Shown here in pieces: positions 1 to 5,892 of a stretch of DNA of 6,383 nucleotides. The stretch lies in contig JABFVJ010000453.1 in the NCBI GenBank assembly GCA_013362835.1, forward strand, positions 1-6,383. Direction: 5' to 3'. The stretch comes from Nonomuraea sp. GTDB taxonomy: Bacteria; Actinomycetota; Actinomycetes; Streptosporangiales; Streptosporangiaceae. The translations under genes and the position numbers were made by a program. Under the pieces are notes generated by a model. The model saw only the letters and a program-made list of their open reading frames with translations, was not told the DNA's origin and did no database searches. Numbering within the stretch: position 1 is the stretch's first letter; each line of letters begins with the position of its first letter.

Positions 1-301
1 AGACGCCGTCGTACGACCACAAGGGCGTTCTGACGCCCGGCAGGATCTCCGCGCTCACCTCGCGCTGCGTGATCTCGTAACGGTCGGCGCCGACCGGCTT
101 CAGCACCGGCGGGATCGGCAGCGGCACCTGGAAGGGCGGCGGCAGCGGCACGGCGCTGCGCAGCTCGGCGCCCGTGACCGACGGGCGGCGGGCCAGCGCG
201 GCCGAGGTCGACAGCCCGGCCGCCGCCACCAGCCCGAGCGTGCCGCCGATGCCCAGCACGCGCCGCCTGGTCAGGCCGCGCACCCCGTCGCGCTCACGCA
301 T
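1..301 (-). CDS. Tat-exported multicopper oxidase, N-terminal part (cut by window edge)
   Basis: Only the first 100 residues are in the window; the gene continues past base 1. The protein opens with a twin-arginine signal: basic n-region, T11-R12-R13-R14-V-L, a hydrophobic Gly/Ala/Leu core at about 16-36, and a likely cut after A35-L-A37. A proline-rich stretch (about 52-66) follows, then E-I-L-P-G-V-R-T-P-L-W-S-Y-D-G-V at 85-100. That resembles the start of the first cupredoxin domain in multicopper oxidases of the CotA/bilirubin oxidase/phenoxazinone synthase group. Such enzymes oxidise phenols, bilirubin-like compounds or metal ions with O2, outside the membrane. The copper ligands lie beyond the window, so activity cannot be judged. 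The start is supported by GGGAGG (308-313) six bases upstream. The gene overlaps the 3' end of the upstream membrane protein gene (ATGCGTGA), so the two are probably translationally coupled. Subfamily and substrate are unknown. Confidence 0.82.
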   Translation of the reverse strand, partial: MRERDGVRGLTRRRVLGIGGTLGLVAAAGLSTSAALARRPSVTGAELRSAVPLPPPFQVPLPIPPVLKPVGADRYEITQREVSAEILPGVRTPLWSYDGV

Positions 302-698
302 CGCGGGCCTCCCGCCGCAGCAGGGGACGGCTCCAGACCGAGACAAACTGCACGACGAGCGCGGCGACGGTCATCACCCCGAGCGGGACGTGCAGCCACA
401 GCGCGCCGTCGAGCCCGGCGAAGTACTGGACGGTCTCGGCCGCCACCACCGCCGCCGTGGCCGCGAACGGCCCGGCCTGACGGAGGCGTACCCAGACCAG
501 GATCGCCGCGACCAGCTGCAGGTAGCCGAGCGAGGTGACCACGTCGGCGCCGACCGCGTGCCAGCGCAGGCTGTCGTAGTCGCCGGTCAGGTAGACGCCG
601 GCGAACACCGGCTGCCCGGCGATGGCCGCCACGTGCGCGCTGACGACGCCCCGGAACACCCACCCGGTCCGATGCGTGGCAGCGGATCCCAGGACCAT
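294..698 (-). CDS. Small four-helix integral membrane protein
   Basis: 134 residues with four hydrophobic segments at about 13-36, 50-70, 76-94 and 100-121, ending in a basic tail (RRE-RDA). No signal peptide or enzyme motif is evident. The overall look (four helices; G-x-Y-L-x-G-D near 34-40 followed by an L-R-W-H-A-V segment) resembles small uncharacterised actinobacterial membrane families such as DUF6220; that name is recall, not a search result. Histidines H22, H47 and H103 lie in or at the ends of predicted helices and could be haem or metal ligands, but this is speculation. The start has an excellent SD, GAGGAGG, seven bases upstream (706-712). Its stop lies inside the start of the multicopper oxidase gene, so the two form an operon and may act together at the membrane. 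Function is not known. Confidence 0.75.
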   Translation of the reverse strand: MVLGSAATHRTGWVFRGVVSAHVAAIAGQPVFAGVYLTGDYDSLRWHAVGADVVTSLGYLQLVAAILVWVRLRQAGPFAATAAVVAAETVQYFAGLDGALWLHVPLGVMTVAALVVQFVSVWSRPLLRREARDA

Positions 699-731
699 GC
701 TGGAGCCTCCTCAGATTGACGAACAGGCTCG

Positions 732-760
732 ACGTTATGGCGCATGCGTTATCTTGTCTA
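732..760 (-). promoter_or_regulatory. Candidate promoter for the membrane protein / multicopper oxidase operon
   Basis: Read on the minus strand, TAGACA (755-760; five of six match TTGACA) is followed after 17 bases by TAACGT (732-737), which fits the actinobacterial TANNNT -10 pattern. Transcription would start near 725, giving a leader of roughly 27 bases that holds the GAGGAGG site. The -35 element overlaps the inverted repeat ATCTT-N4-AAGAT (751-764), so a protein bound there would affect this promoter. The call rests on pattern only. Confidence 0.45.
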
Positions 761-784
761 AGATCAATATTGCTATGGCGTTAT
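733..784. promoter_or_regulatory. Repeat-rich divergent control region, candidate LysR binding sites
   Basis: This AT-rich patch between the membrane protein gene and the lysR-type gene holds several short repeats. There are three direct copies of CGTTAT (733-738, 747-752, 779-784), with TATGGCG next to the first and third. There is a perfect palindrome CGCATGCG (741-748), an inverted repeat ATCTT-N4-AAGAT (751-764) and, directly after it, the palindrome CAATATTG (765-772). LysR-type proteins usually bind dyads between themselves and a divergent target, so this is where the operator should lie. None of the dyads has the odd-centred T-N11-A form typical of the family, so the exact site is open. 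No convincing -35/-10 pair for the lysR-type gene itself was found. Confidence 0.4.
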
Positions 785-799
785 GTGTGCGGAGGCATG

Positions 800-1687
800 A
801 TGGAGCTGAACCCGCTCAGGCAGTTCCTCGTGGTGGCGCGGCTGGAGCACCTCAGCAGGGCGGCCGACGAGCTGCGCGTCGCCCAGCCGTCGCTGAGCCG
901 CACCATCGCCAGGCTGGAGGGCGAGCTGGGCACGCCGCTGTTCGACCGCAGCGGCCGCCTCCGGCTGAACGACGCGGGCAAGCTCTTCCGCGACCACGTC
1001 GAACGTGCCCTCGGCGAGCTCGACGCGGGGCGGCGGGCCCTCGCCGAGGCGGCCGGCGAGGGGCTCGGCAGCGTACGGCTGGCTTCGGAGACCTTCCTCA
1101 CCCTCACCGGCCCGCTCGCGGCCTACAAACGCGCCCATCCCTCCGTCGAGGTCGAGCTCCACTGGTCGCCGGCCGAGGACATGGCCCGACTCCTGCGGGC
1201 CCAGGACGTCGACCTGTGCGTCGCCTCGCAGCCGATCCCGGCCGGCGGGCTGGAGTCGGCGCGGCTGTTCGACGAGCCGGTCGGGGTCGCCGTGCCCCTG
1301 GACAACCCCCTGGCGGCCCGTACGTCGGTGAGCGTCGACGAGCTCGCCGACCAGCCGTTCGTCACCGCCCGCAGGGGGCACTGGTCGCGCCGGCTGCTCG
1401 ACCGGCTCTTCGCCGCGCGGGGACTCACCCCCAGGATCGTCTGCGAGAGCGACGAGCCCAGCGCCATCGCGGAGCTGATCGGGGCGGGGCTCGGCGTCGG
1501 TCTCGTGCCCGGCTTCGCCCGCCGCAGCTCCTCGAACGCCCCCGTCACCTGGATCGCCGTCGACAGCCCCGACTGCCGCCGCACGGTCACGCTGTACTGG
1601 GGCGCCGACAACCACCTGCCGGCCGCGGCCCGGCTCATGCGCGCCACGATCACCGGCTGGGACTGGACCACCGGCGCCTCCCGCTGA
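800..1687 (+). CDS. LysR-family transcriptional regulator
   Basis: 295 residues, normal length for the family. The N-terminus is a classic LysR winged helix-turn-helix: L-R-Q-F-L-V-V-A at 6-13, the helix-turn-helix at about 18-38 (L-S-R-A-A-D...Q-P-S-L-S-R-T-I-A-R-L-E), then G-T-P-L-F-D-R at 44-50. A linker helix (about 62-90) leads to a periplasmic-binding-protein-like effector domain from about 90 to the end. This includes E-L-I-G-A-G-L-G-V-G-L-V-P-G-F, the usual late hallmark of the fold. ATG at 800 is preferred because GGAGG (791-795) lies four bases upstream; ATG at 797 is only one base from it. An earlier in-frame ATG at 716 would add 28 residues unlike any LysR start and would overrun the control region. 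It is divergent from the oxidase operon, which it probably regulates with a small-molecule inducer. The ligand cannot be predicted. Confidence 0.93.
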   Translation: MELNPLRQFLVVARLEHLSRAADELRVAQPSLSRTIARLEGELGTPLFDRSGRLRLNDAGKLFRDHVERALGELDAGRRALAEAAGEGLGSVRLASETFLTLTGPLAAYKRAHPSVEVELHWSPAEDMARLLRAQDVDLCVASQPIPAGGLESARLFDEPVGVAVPLDNPLAARTSVSVDELADQPFVTARRGHWSRRLLDRLFAARGLTPRIVCESDEPSAIAELIGAGLGVGLVPGFARRSSSNAPVTWIAVDSPDCRRTVTLYWGADNHLPAAARLMRATITGWDWTTGASR

Positions 1688-1719
1688 CCGGCGGATTTCA
1701 GGAAATTTCGGGATCGGGG

Positions 1720-1751
1720 TTGACCTTGCCCCAAGGGCAGGGTTCGACGAT
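1720..1751 (+). promoter_or_regulatory. MerR-type promoter with operator dyad in the spacer
   Basis: The -35 element TTGACC (1720-1725) overlaps a near-perfect inverted repeat: ACCTTGCCC (1723-1731), a three-base centre CAA, and GGGCAGGGT (1735-1743), with one mismatch between the arms. A -10-like element, CGACGA or GACGAT, lies after a 19- or 20-base spacer (1745-1751). A dyad between overlong-spaced -35 and -10 elements is the known design of promoters activated by DNA distortion by MerR-family regulators. The arms strongly resemble those bound by CueR-like proteins, although the regulator encoded downstream has no cysteines. Transcription would start about 1757-1759, right at the hydrolase start codon. 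The gene at 3209-3928 is the obvious regulator. Confidence 0.72.
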
Positions 1752-1758
1752 GGTCCAC

Positions 1759-3183
1759 ATGAACGACAACGCACTCCACACCGTCGAAGCCCACCTCCGC
1801 GAGCTGGCCGCCGCCTCCTGCGAGTCCGACGGCATCCCCGGCTTCGTCGCCGGCGTCCACCAGGCGGGCGAGCAGGTCGTCGTCGCCCACGGCATCGCCA
1901 ACGTCGCCACCGGCGCGCCGATGCTCGAAGACACCGGCTTCCTCCTCGGCTCCGTCACCAAGGTCCTGACGACCACGCTGGTCATGCGGCAGGTCGACCG
2001 CGGCGTGCTGGACCTCGACGCCCCAGTGGTGCGCTACCTCCCCGAGTTCGCCCTGTCCGTGCCGGGGGCCGCCGACAAGATCCTGGTCCGGCACCTGATC
2101 TCGCACACCAACGGCATCGACGCCGACCTCTACTTCCCCGACGCCAAGGGCCGCGACGCGCTGAAGACGTACGTCGAGGGCCTCGCGACCGGCTGCGGCA
2201 CCCTGTTCGAGCCCGGCGAGCAGCTCAGCTACTCCAACGGCGGCATGATCGTCGCGGGCCGCCTGCTCGAAGTCGTGACCGGCCTGCCCTTCACCGAACT
2301 GCTCGAACGCGACGTCTACGCCCCCGTCGGCATGAAGGACTCCAGCACCTCGGCCGAGCAGGCCATCCTGCGCAGCACCGCGGTCGGCCACTTCCCGGAC
2401 CCCGAGACCATGGAGCCCAGGCCCACGGGCATGTTCACGCTGCCCGAGACCTGGGGCCCGGCCGGCGGCACGCCCATCGGCACGGTCGCCGACCTGCTCG
2501 CCTTCGGGCGTACCCACCTCGCGGGCGGGGTGTCGCCCTCGGGCGCGCGCGTCCTGTCGGCCGCGTCGGTGGAGCTGATGCAGCAGGTCTCGTACGACAT
2601 GGAGTCCCCGAACGTCCCGCCGATGGGCCTGGGGTGGGTGCGGTACCCGTTCGGGGGGACGACCGTGCTGGCCATGTCGGGCGCCTCGCCGGGCGGCGTG
2701 TCCCTCCTGTGCGTCCTGCCGGAGCACGACCTGGTCTTCGCCGCCTTCGGCAACACCCCGGGGGCGATCATGCTCCAGGACCGGATCCTCCAGTGGCTGG
2801 TCGGCACGCACCTCGGCGCCGAGATCCCCACGATGGTCACCGAGCTGCGGCAGGACGTCGACCTCACCCCGTACGTCGGCACCTACCGCTCGAACCAGCT
2901 CCGCATCGACGTCAGCATCGTCGACGGCCAGCTTGAGGAGCGGACCACGTACGAGCCGGCCGACGCGACGCAGGAGCGCGTCTTCACCGCGTTCGCCGGC
3001 GGCGCGACCTCGGCCCCGCCGCAGCGTTACGTGCCCGTCCGGCCCGGCCTGTTCGCGCCCGCCGGCTACCCGCTGGAGATGTTCGACGGCTACCTGCGGC
3101 TGCTGCTCGTCTCCTACCACGACGTCCGCGACGGCCAGGCCCGCTTCCGCAACGGCGGCGGCCGCCTGACCAGGCGCGCCTGA
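1759..3183 (+). CDS. Serine hydrolase of the beta-lactamase / class C PBP-like family
   Basis: 474 residues. Motif one is S65-V-T-K68 (nucleophile and general base). The family signature L-I-S-H-T-N-G-I is at 113-120, and motif two is Y158-S-N160. The third motif position, usually H/K-T/S-G, reads M306-S-G308 followed by A-S-P-G-G, so the basic residue is missing. A separate C-terminal domain (about 365-474, with Y372-V-G-T-Y-R) resembles the lipocalin-like or DUF3471-like tails of esterase/peptidase members. No signal peptide is seen, so it probably works in the cytoplasm as an esterase, amidase or D-aminopeptidase-like enzyme rather than as a true beta-lactamase. There is no good SD. ATG 1759 is chosen because the upstream promoter would begin transcription there, making the mRNA leaderless; ATG 1750 is the alternative but overlaps the -10 position. 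Followed after 25 bases by the MerR gene, probably in one operon. Confidence 0.9.
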   Translation: MNDNALHTVEAHLRELAAASCESDGIPGFVAGVHQAGEQVVVAHGIANVATGAPMLEDTGFLLGSVTKVLTTTLVMRQVDRGVLDLDAPVVRYLPEFALSVPGAADKILVRHLISHTNGIDADLYFPDAKGRDALKTYVEGLATGCGTLFEPGEQLSYSNGGMIVAGRLLEVVTGLPFTELLERDVYAPVGMKDSSTSAEQAILRSTAVGHFPDPETMEPRPTGMFTLPETWGPAGGTPIGTVADLLAFGRTHLAGGVSPSGARVLSAASVELMQQVSYDMESPNVPPMGLGWVRYPFGGTTVLAMSGASPGGVSLLCVLPEHDLVFAAFGNTPGAIMLQDRILQWLVGTHLGAEIPTMVTELRQDVDLTPYVGTYRSNQLRIDVSIVDGQLEERTTYEPADATQERVFTAFAGGATSAPPQRYVPVRPGLFAPAGYPLEMFDGYLRLLLVSYHDVRDGQARFRNGGGRLTRRA

Positions 3184-3208
3184 CCTGCCGGAATGGAAGG
3201 ATGTCCAT

Positions 3209-3928
3209 ATGATCACGATCGGGCAGCTCGCGGACTACGCCGGGGTGACCATCAAGGCCGTCCGCCACTACCACCAGCGCGGCCTGCTGGCCGAGCCGCC
3301 CCGCGACTCCTCCGGCTACCGGCGCTACACCGCCAAGGACGCCGTAGACCTGGTCAAGATCAGGACCTTGGCCGGCGCGGGCGTGCCGCTCGCCCGGATC
3401 AAGGACCTGCTCGACGCCGACCCTGACACGCTCACGGCGGCGATCACCGAGATCGACCACGACCTCGAAGACCGCATCGCGCAGCTGCGGCAGGCCCGCG
3501 GCCAGCTCGCCGAGCTGCGCGGCGGCGACCGGCTCTTCGTCTCCCCCGAAGTGGCCGACTTCCTCGACGACCTGCGCCGCCTCGGCGTCAGCGAGCGTCA
3601 GCGGCGCCTGGAACGCGACGGCTGGATCCTCATGCGGACCGCCTCCCCGGAGGACGCCGACCTGTGGCTCGCCGAGAAGCGCGAGCTCATGGCCGACCCC
3701 GAGTTCAGCGCCCTCTACCTCGAACACGACGCCGCCTACGACTGGTCGCCCGACGACCCCCGCCTGCTCGCCCTCGCGGCCCGCACCCGGGACTGGTTCG
3801 CCCGGCACGAGAGCCGCTCCGAGAGCCGGCCGGTGCGCAACCCGGAGATCGCCGAGCTGGCCGCGCGGACTCAGCCGGAAGCCTCGTCCCCGGCCTGGGA
3901 CCGCCTGGCCCGGCTCATGGAAGGCTAG
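3209..3928 (+). CDS. MerR-family transcriptional regulator without cysteines
   Basis: 239 residues. The N-terminal MerR winged helix-turn-helix (1-70) is textbook: I-T-I-G-Q-L-A-D-Y-A-G-V-T-I-K-A-V-R-H-Y-H at 2-22, G-L-L near 25-27, then S-G-Y-R-R-Y at 35-40. A dimerisation coiled coil follows at about 77-105. The C-terminal part (about 108-239) is helical and rich in charge and Trp/Leu, of the uncharacterised effector type common in actinomycetes. There is no cysteine in the whole protein, so metal- or thiol-based sensing as in CueR, MerR or SoxR is unlikely; a lipophilic compound or drug is the better guess. The SD GGAAGGA (3195-3201) lies seven bases before the ATG. It sits 25 bases after the hydrolase gene and probably activates the shared promoter at 1720-1751. 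Its TAG overlaps the stop of the convergent MarR gene. Confidence 0.92.
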   Translation: MITIGQLADYAGVTIKAVRHYHQRGLLAEPPRDSSGYRRYTAKDAVDLVKIRTLAGAGVPLARIKDLLDADPDTLTAAITEIDHDLEDRIAQLRQARGQLAELRGGDRLFVSPEVADFLDDLRRLGVSERQRRLERDGWILMRTASPEDADLWLAEKRELMADPEFSALYLEHDAAYDWSPDDPRLLALAARTRDWFARHESRSESRPVRNPEIAELAARTQPEASSPAWDRLARLMEG

Positions 3929-4371
3929 TCCCGCGCGGACTTCTCCGGGGCGCGGACGAGCCCGCCCATGATGCGGTCGAGTGCGGCCAGGTCGTCGAGG
4001 CCGAGGGCGAGCAGCGAGCGCGGCGGGCGGGCCAGGATGCGCTCGGCCTCCTCGGCGGCGACCGTGCCGGTGGGGGTGAGGGAGACGATCTTGCTGCGGC
4101 GGTCGCCGGGGGAGACGCTGCGGGTCACGTAGCCGCGCTGCTCCAGGTCGTCGACCATCAGCGTCGTGTACGGCTTGTCGGTGGACAGCTCGGCGGTCAG
4201 CTCCCGCATGGTCATCGGCCCGGCCAGCAGGCGGCGCAGCGCCTTGACCCGGAAGAAGCTCATGCCGAGCGTCTCGGCCACCTCCTTGCGGCGGTCCTCC
4301 TGCCGCAGGACGAGGTCGGTCATGGCGGCCCAGACACGGGCCACCGCCTCCTGGCCGGGGGTGTCGCTCAT
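3925..4371 (-). CDS. MarR-family transcriptional regulator
   Basis: 148 residues, the usual MarR length. Helices at about 5-35 would form the dimer interface. The winged helix-turn-helix runs from about 40 to 102: M-T-M-R-E-L-T-A-E-L at 53-62, a recognition helix around T64-D77 (D-K-P-Y-T-T-L-M-V-D-D-L-E-Q-R-G), and the wing S-V-S-P-G-D90-R-R-S-K-I-V-S-L-T-P-T-G, which carries the family's typical D-x-R and L-T-x-x-G signature. It is the last gene of the minus-strand operon. Its ATG overlaps the MFS stop codon (ATGA), so translation is probably coupled; its own SD is weak. MarR proteins next to efflux pumps normally repress them until a phenolic compound or drug binds. The likely operator is the inverted repeat at the MFS start. 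Its TAG overlaps the MerR stop on the other strand. Confidence 0.92.
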   Translation of the reverse strand: MSDTPGQEAVARVWAAMTDLVLRQEDRRKEVAETLGMSFFRVKALRRLLAGPMTMRELTAELSTDKPYTTLMVDDLEQRGYVTRSVSPGDRRSKIVSLTPTGTVAAEEAERILARPPRSLLALGLDDLAALDRIMGGLVRAPEKSARD

Positions 4372-5840
4372 GAGCTGTCCGCCGTTCTGTGGGGAGCGTG
4401 GGCGAGCCGTTCGGCGGTGTGGACGGCGCTGCGGCGGGCCCAGCCGGTCGTGGTCAGGATACCGAGCAGCACGATGGCCAGCCCGCACCCGGCGATGATC
4501 CACCAGCCGACGTGGCTGGCCGCGGGGAACCCGGTGGCGAACGGGCCCGCCACCGCCGACGTGACCAGCGAGCCGATGATCGCGACACCGAGCGACTGGC
4601 CGATCTGGCGGCTGGTGGAGGCCACACCGGCGGCGACCCCGGCCTGGGTGCGCGGCATGCCGGACACGGCGGTGTTGGTGATCGGCGCGTTCAGCATGCC
4701 GAACCCCAGCCCGAACAGCACGTACGCGGCCATGAGCCGCCAGGTGGGCGTGTCCGCCGTCAACCCCGTCATGATCAGGCCGCTGGCCCCCATGGTGGCC
4801 CCGGCCAGCAGCAGCGGGATCCGGGGCCCGGAGTTCCCGACGATCCGGCCGGACAGCGGCGCGCAGACCACGGTCAGCCCGGCCATGGGCAGCGTGTAGA
4901 GCCCGGCGTGCAGGGCGGACAGGCCCAGGACGTCCTGGAGGTAGAGGGTGTTGACGAACAGGAAACCGCCCAGCGCGGCGAAGCCGCACACGGCGACGAC
5001 CGTGGCGCCCGTGAACGGCGCGCTGCGGAAGAACCGCAGGTCGATCAGCGGTTCGGCGCGGCGCAGCTCGTACGGCACGAGGCAGGCCAGCGCCAGAGCC
5101 GCCGCCGCGAAGCAGCCCAGCGTACGCGGCGAGCCCCACCCGGCCGCCGGCGCCTCGATGAACGCGTACGTCAGGGCGGCCAGCAGCACCATGACCAGCA
5201 CCTGCCCGACCGGGTCGACCCGGCGCGGGCGCGGCGCGCGCGACTCCGGCACGAACAGCGCGCACAGCACGAACGCGGCCACCCCCACGGGGAGGTTGAT
5301 CCAGAAGATCGCCTGCCAGCCGACCGAGCCCACCAGCGACCCGCCGACCAGCGGGCCCAGCGCCATGCTGACGCCGATCACGCCGCCCCACACGCCGATC
5401 GCCCGCGCCCGCTCGCGCGGCTCGGTGAACGTGTTCGTGATGATCGACATGGCGACGGGGTTGAGCATGGAGCCGCCGACGGCCTGCAGCGCCCGCGCCG
5501 CGATCAGCCAGCCGAGTCCGGGCGCGAGCGAGCACATGAGCGATCCGAGCGTGAACAGCGCCAGCCCCGTCTGGAACGTGCGGCGCCGGCCGACCCGGTC
5601 CCCGGTCGAGCCGGCCAGCATGAGCAGGCTCGCCAGCACCACGGTGTACGCGTCGATGATCCACTGCAGGCCGGAGACGGAGGCGTTCAGGTCGCGGCGG
5701 ATGGCGGGCAGCGCGATGTTCACGATCGTGTTGTCCAGGCCGACGATGAACAGGCTCATGCAGCAGATGGCGAGGACGAGCATCCGCCGGCGCGGGCTGA
5801 GCACGCCGGCGGACGCGGATGCCTCGCTGGTTATAGGCAT
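4368..5840 (-). CDS. MFS multidrug efflux transporter, DHA2 (14-helix) family
   Basis: 490 residues with about fourteen hydrophobic segments, normal for DHA2 drug:H+ antiporters such as EmrB or QacA relatives. Visible signatures: helix 1 with L35-D-N-T-I-V-N-I-A-L-P-A-I (motif D1, carrying the membrane acidic residue); the cytoplasmic loop G80-D-R-V-G-R-R-R (motif A) between helices 2 and 3; A-R-A-L-Q-A-V-G-G in helix 4; and L161-G-P-L-V-G-G...W-Q-A-I-F-W-I-N-L-P-V-G (antiporter motif C and the DHA2 helix 5-6 signature). It should export toxic organic compounds or antibiotics using the proton gradient; the substrate cannot be told. There is no SD before the ATG. A TATAAT six bases upstream implies a leaderless mRNA beginning at this ATG. 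It lies 52 bases after the SnoaL-like gene and overlaps the MarR gene by four bases. Confidence 0.94.
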   Translation of the reverse strand: MPITSEASASAGVLSPRRRMLVLAICCMSLFIVGLDNTIVNIALPAIRRDLNASVSGLQWIIDAYTVVLASLLMLAGSTGDRVGRRRTFQTGLALFTLGSLMCSLAPGLGWLIAARALQAVGGSMLNPVAMSIITNTFTEPRERARAIGVWGGVIGVSMALGPLVGGSLVGSVGWQAIFWINLPVGVAAFVLCALFVPESRAPRPRRVDPVGQVLVMVLLAALTYAFIEAPAAGWGSPRTLGCFAAAALALACLVPYELRRAEPLIDLRFFRSAPFTGATVVAVCGFAALGGFLFVNTLYLQDVLGLSALHAGLYTLPMAGLTVVCAPLSGRIVGNSGPRIPLLLAGATMGASGLIMTGLTADTPTWRLMAAYVLFGLGFGMLNAPITNTAVSGMPRTQAGVAAGVASTSRQIGQSLGVAIIGSLVTSAVAGPFATGFPAASHVGWWIIAGCGLAIVLLGILTTTGWARRSAVHTAERLAHAPHRTADSS

Positions 5841-5845
5841 ATAAC
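5830..5845. promoter_or_regulatory. Candidate MarR operator overlapping the MFS start codon
   Basis: A perfect inverted repeat with six-base arms, GTTATA-GGCA-TATAAC, sits in a short AT-rich island in otherwise GC-rich DNA. It covers the MFS ATG (5838-5840) and the inferred transcription start. Extra half-site-like copies lie just upstream of the gene: CATAAC at 5857-5862, and an outer GGTTA/TAACC pair at 5829-5833 and 5863-5867. Size, symmetry and placement fit a MarR-family operator that blocks RNA polymerase, with the MarR protein encoded two genes along as the candidate ligand. This is inferred from position and symmetry, not shown. Confidence 0.6.
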
Positions 5846-5852
5846 GATTATA
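5841..5852 (-). promoter_or_regulatory. Leaderless promoter for the MFS-MarR operon (-10 TATAAT)
   Basis: On the minus strand a perfect TATAAT (5847-5852) is followed by CGTTAT and then the ATG of the MFS gene. Six bases between a -10 box and the first base of the start codon is the spacing expected when transcription starts on the A of ATG. This matches leaderless mRNAs, common in actinobacteria. There is no SD in the 30 bases upstream, which agrees. A good -35 hexamer was not recognised, so the promoter may be weak or depend on another sigma factor or activator. Confidence 0.6.
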
Positions 5853-5892
5853 TTCGCATAACTAACCACATGCCCGGTCGGGCGGTGATCGG

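Noticed and set aside
716..799. Upstream extension of the LysR protein by 28 residues
   Set aside because: The extra residues match no LysR N-terminus, no SD precedes 716, and the start would lie in the divergent control region. GGAGG before 800 decides the start.
622..1749. Long open frame running into the serine hydrolase gene from far upstream
   Set aside because: It is a GC-rich shadow overlapping the lysR gene out of frame, full of Arg/Pro/Gly with no domain. The hydrolase family begins near 1759 and a promoter lies at 1720-1751.
1123..3216. Very long minus-strand open frame opposite the hydrolase and lysR genes
   Set aside because: Its composition is antisense-like low complexity and it shows no recognisable fold or motif. 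The plus-strand genes here have clear family motifs.
3931..3955. CCGCGC/GCGCGG hairpin just after the MerR stop
   Set aside because: Six-base stem with a 13-base loop, no T-run, and inside the MarR coding sequence. Such stems are common by chance at this GC content.
4372..5664. Apparent N-terminal extension of the MarR protein through the MFS gene
   Set aside because: This part is the MFS gene read in another frame (Arg/Pro/Ala-rich). The MarR protein has its own ATG at 4371 in an ATGA overlap and is normal length from there.
4389..5861. Plus-strand open frame opposite the MFS gene
   Set aside because: Antisense shadow rich in Arg, Gly, Gln and His. The minus strand encodes a clear DHA2 transporter over the same bases.
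5872..5883. GCCC-GGTC-GGGC hairpin after the SnoaL-like gene as a terminator
   Set aside because: Only a four-base stem without a T-run; too weak to call, although it could modestly affect read-through into the MFS gene.
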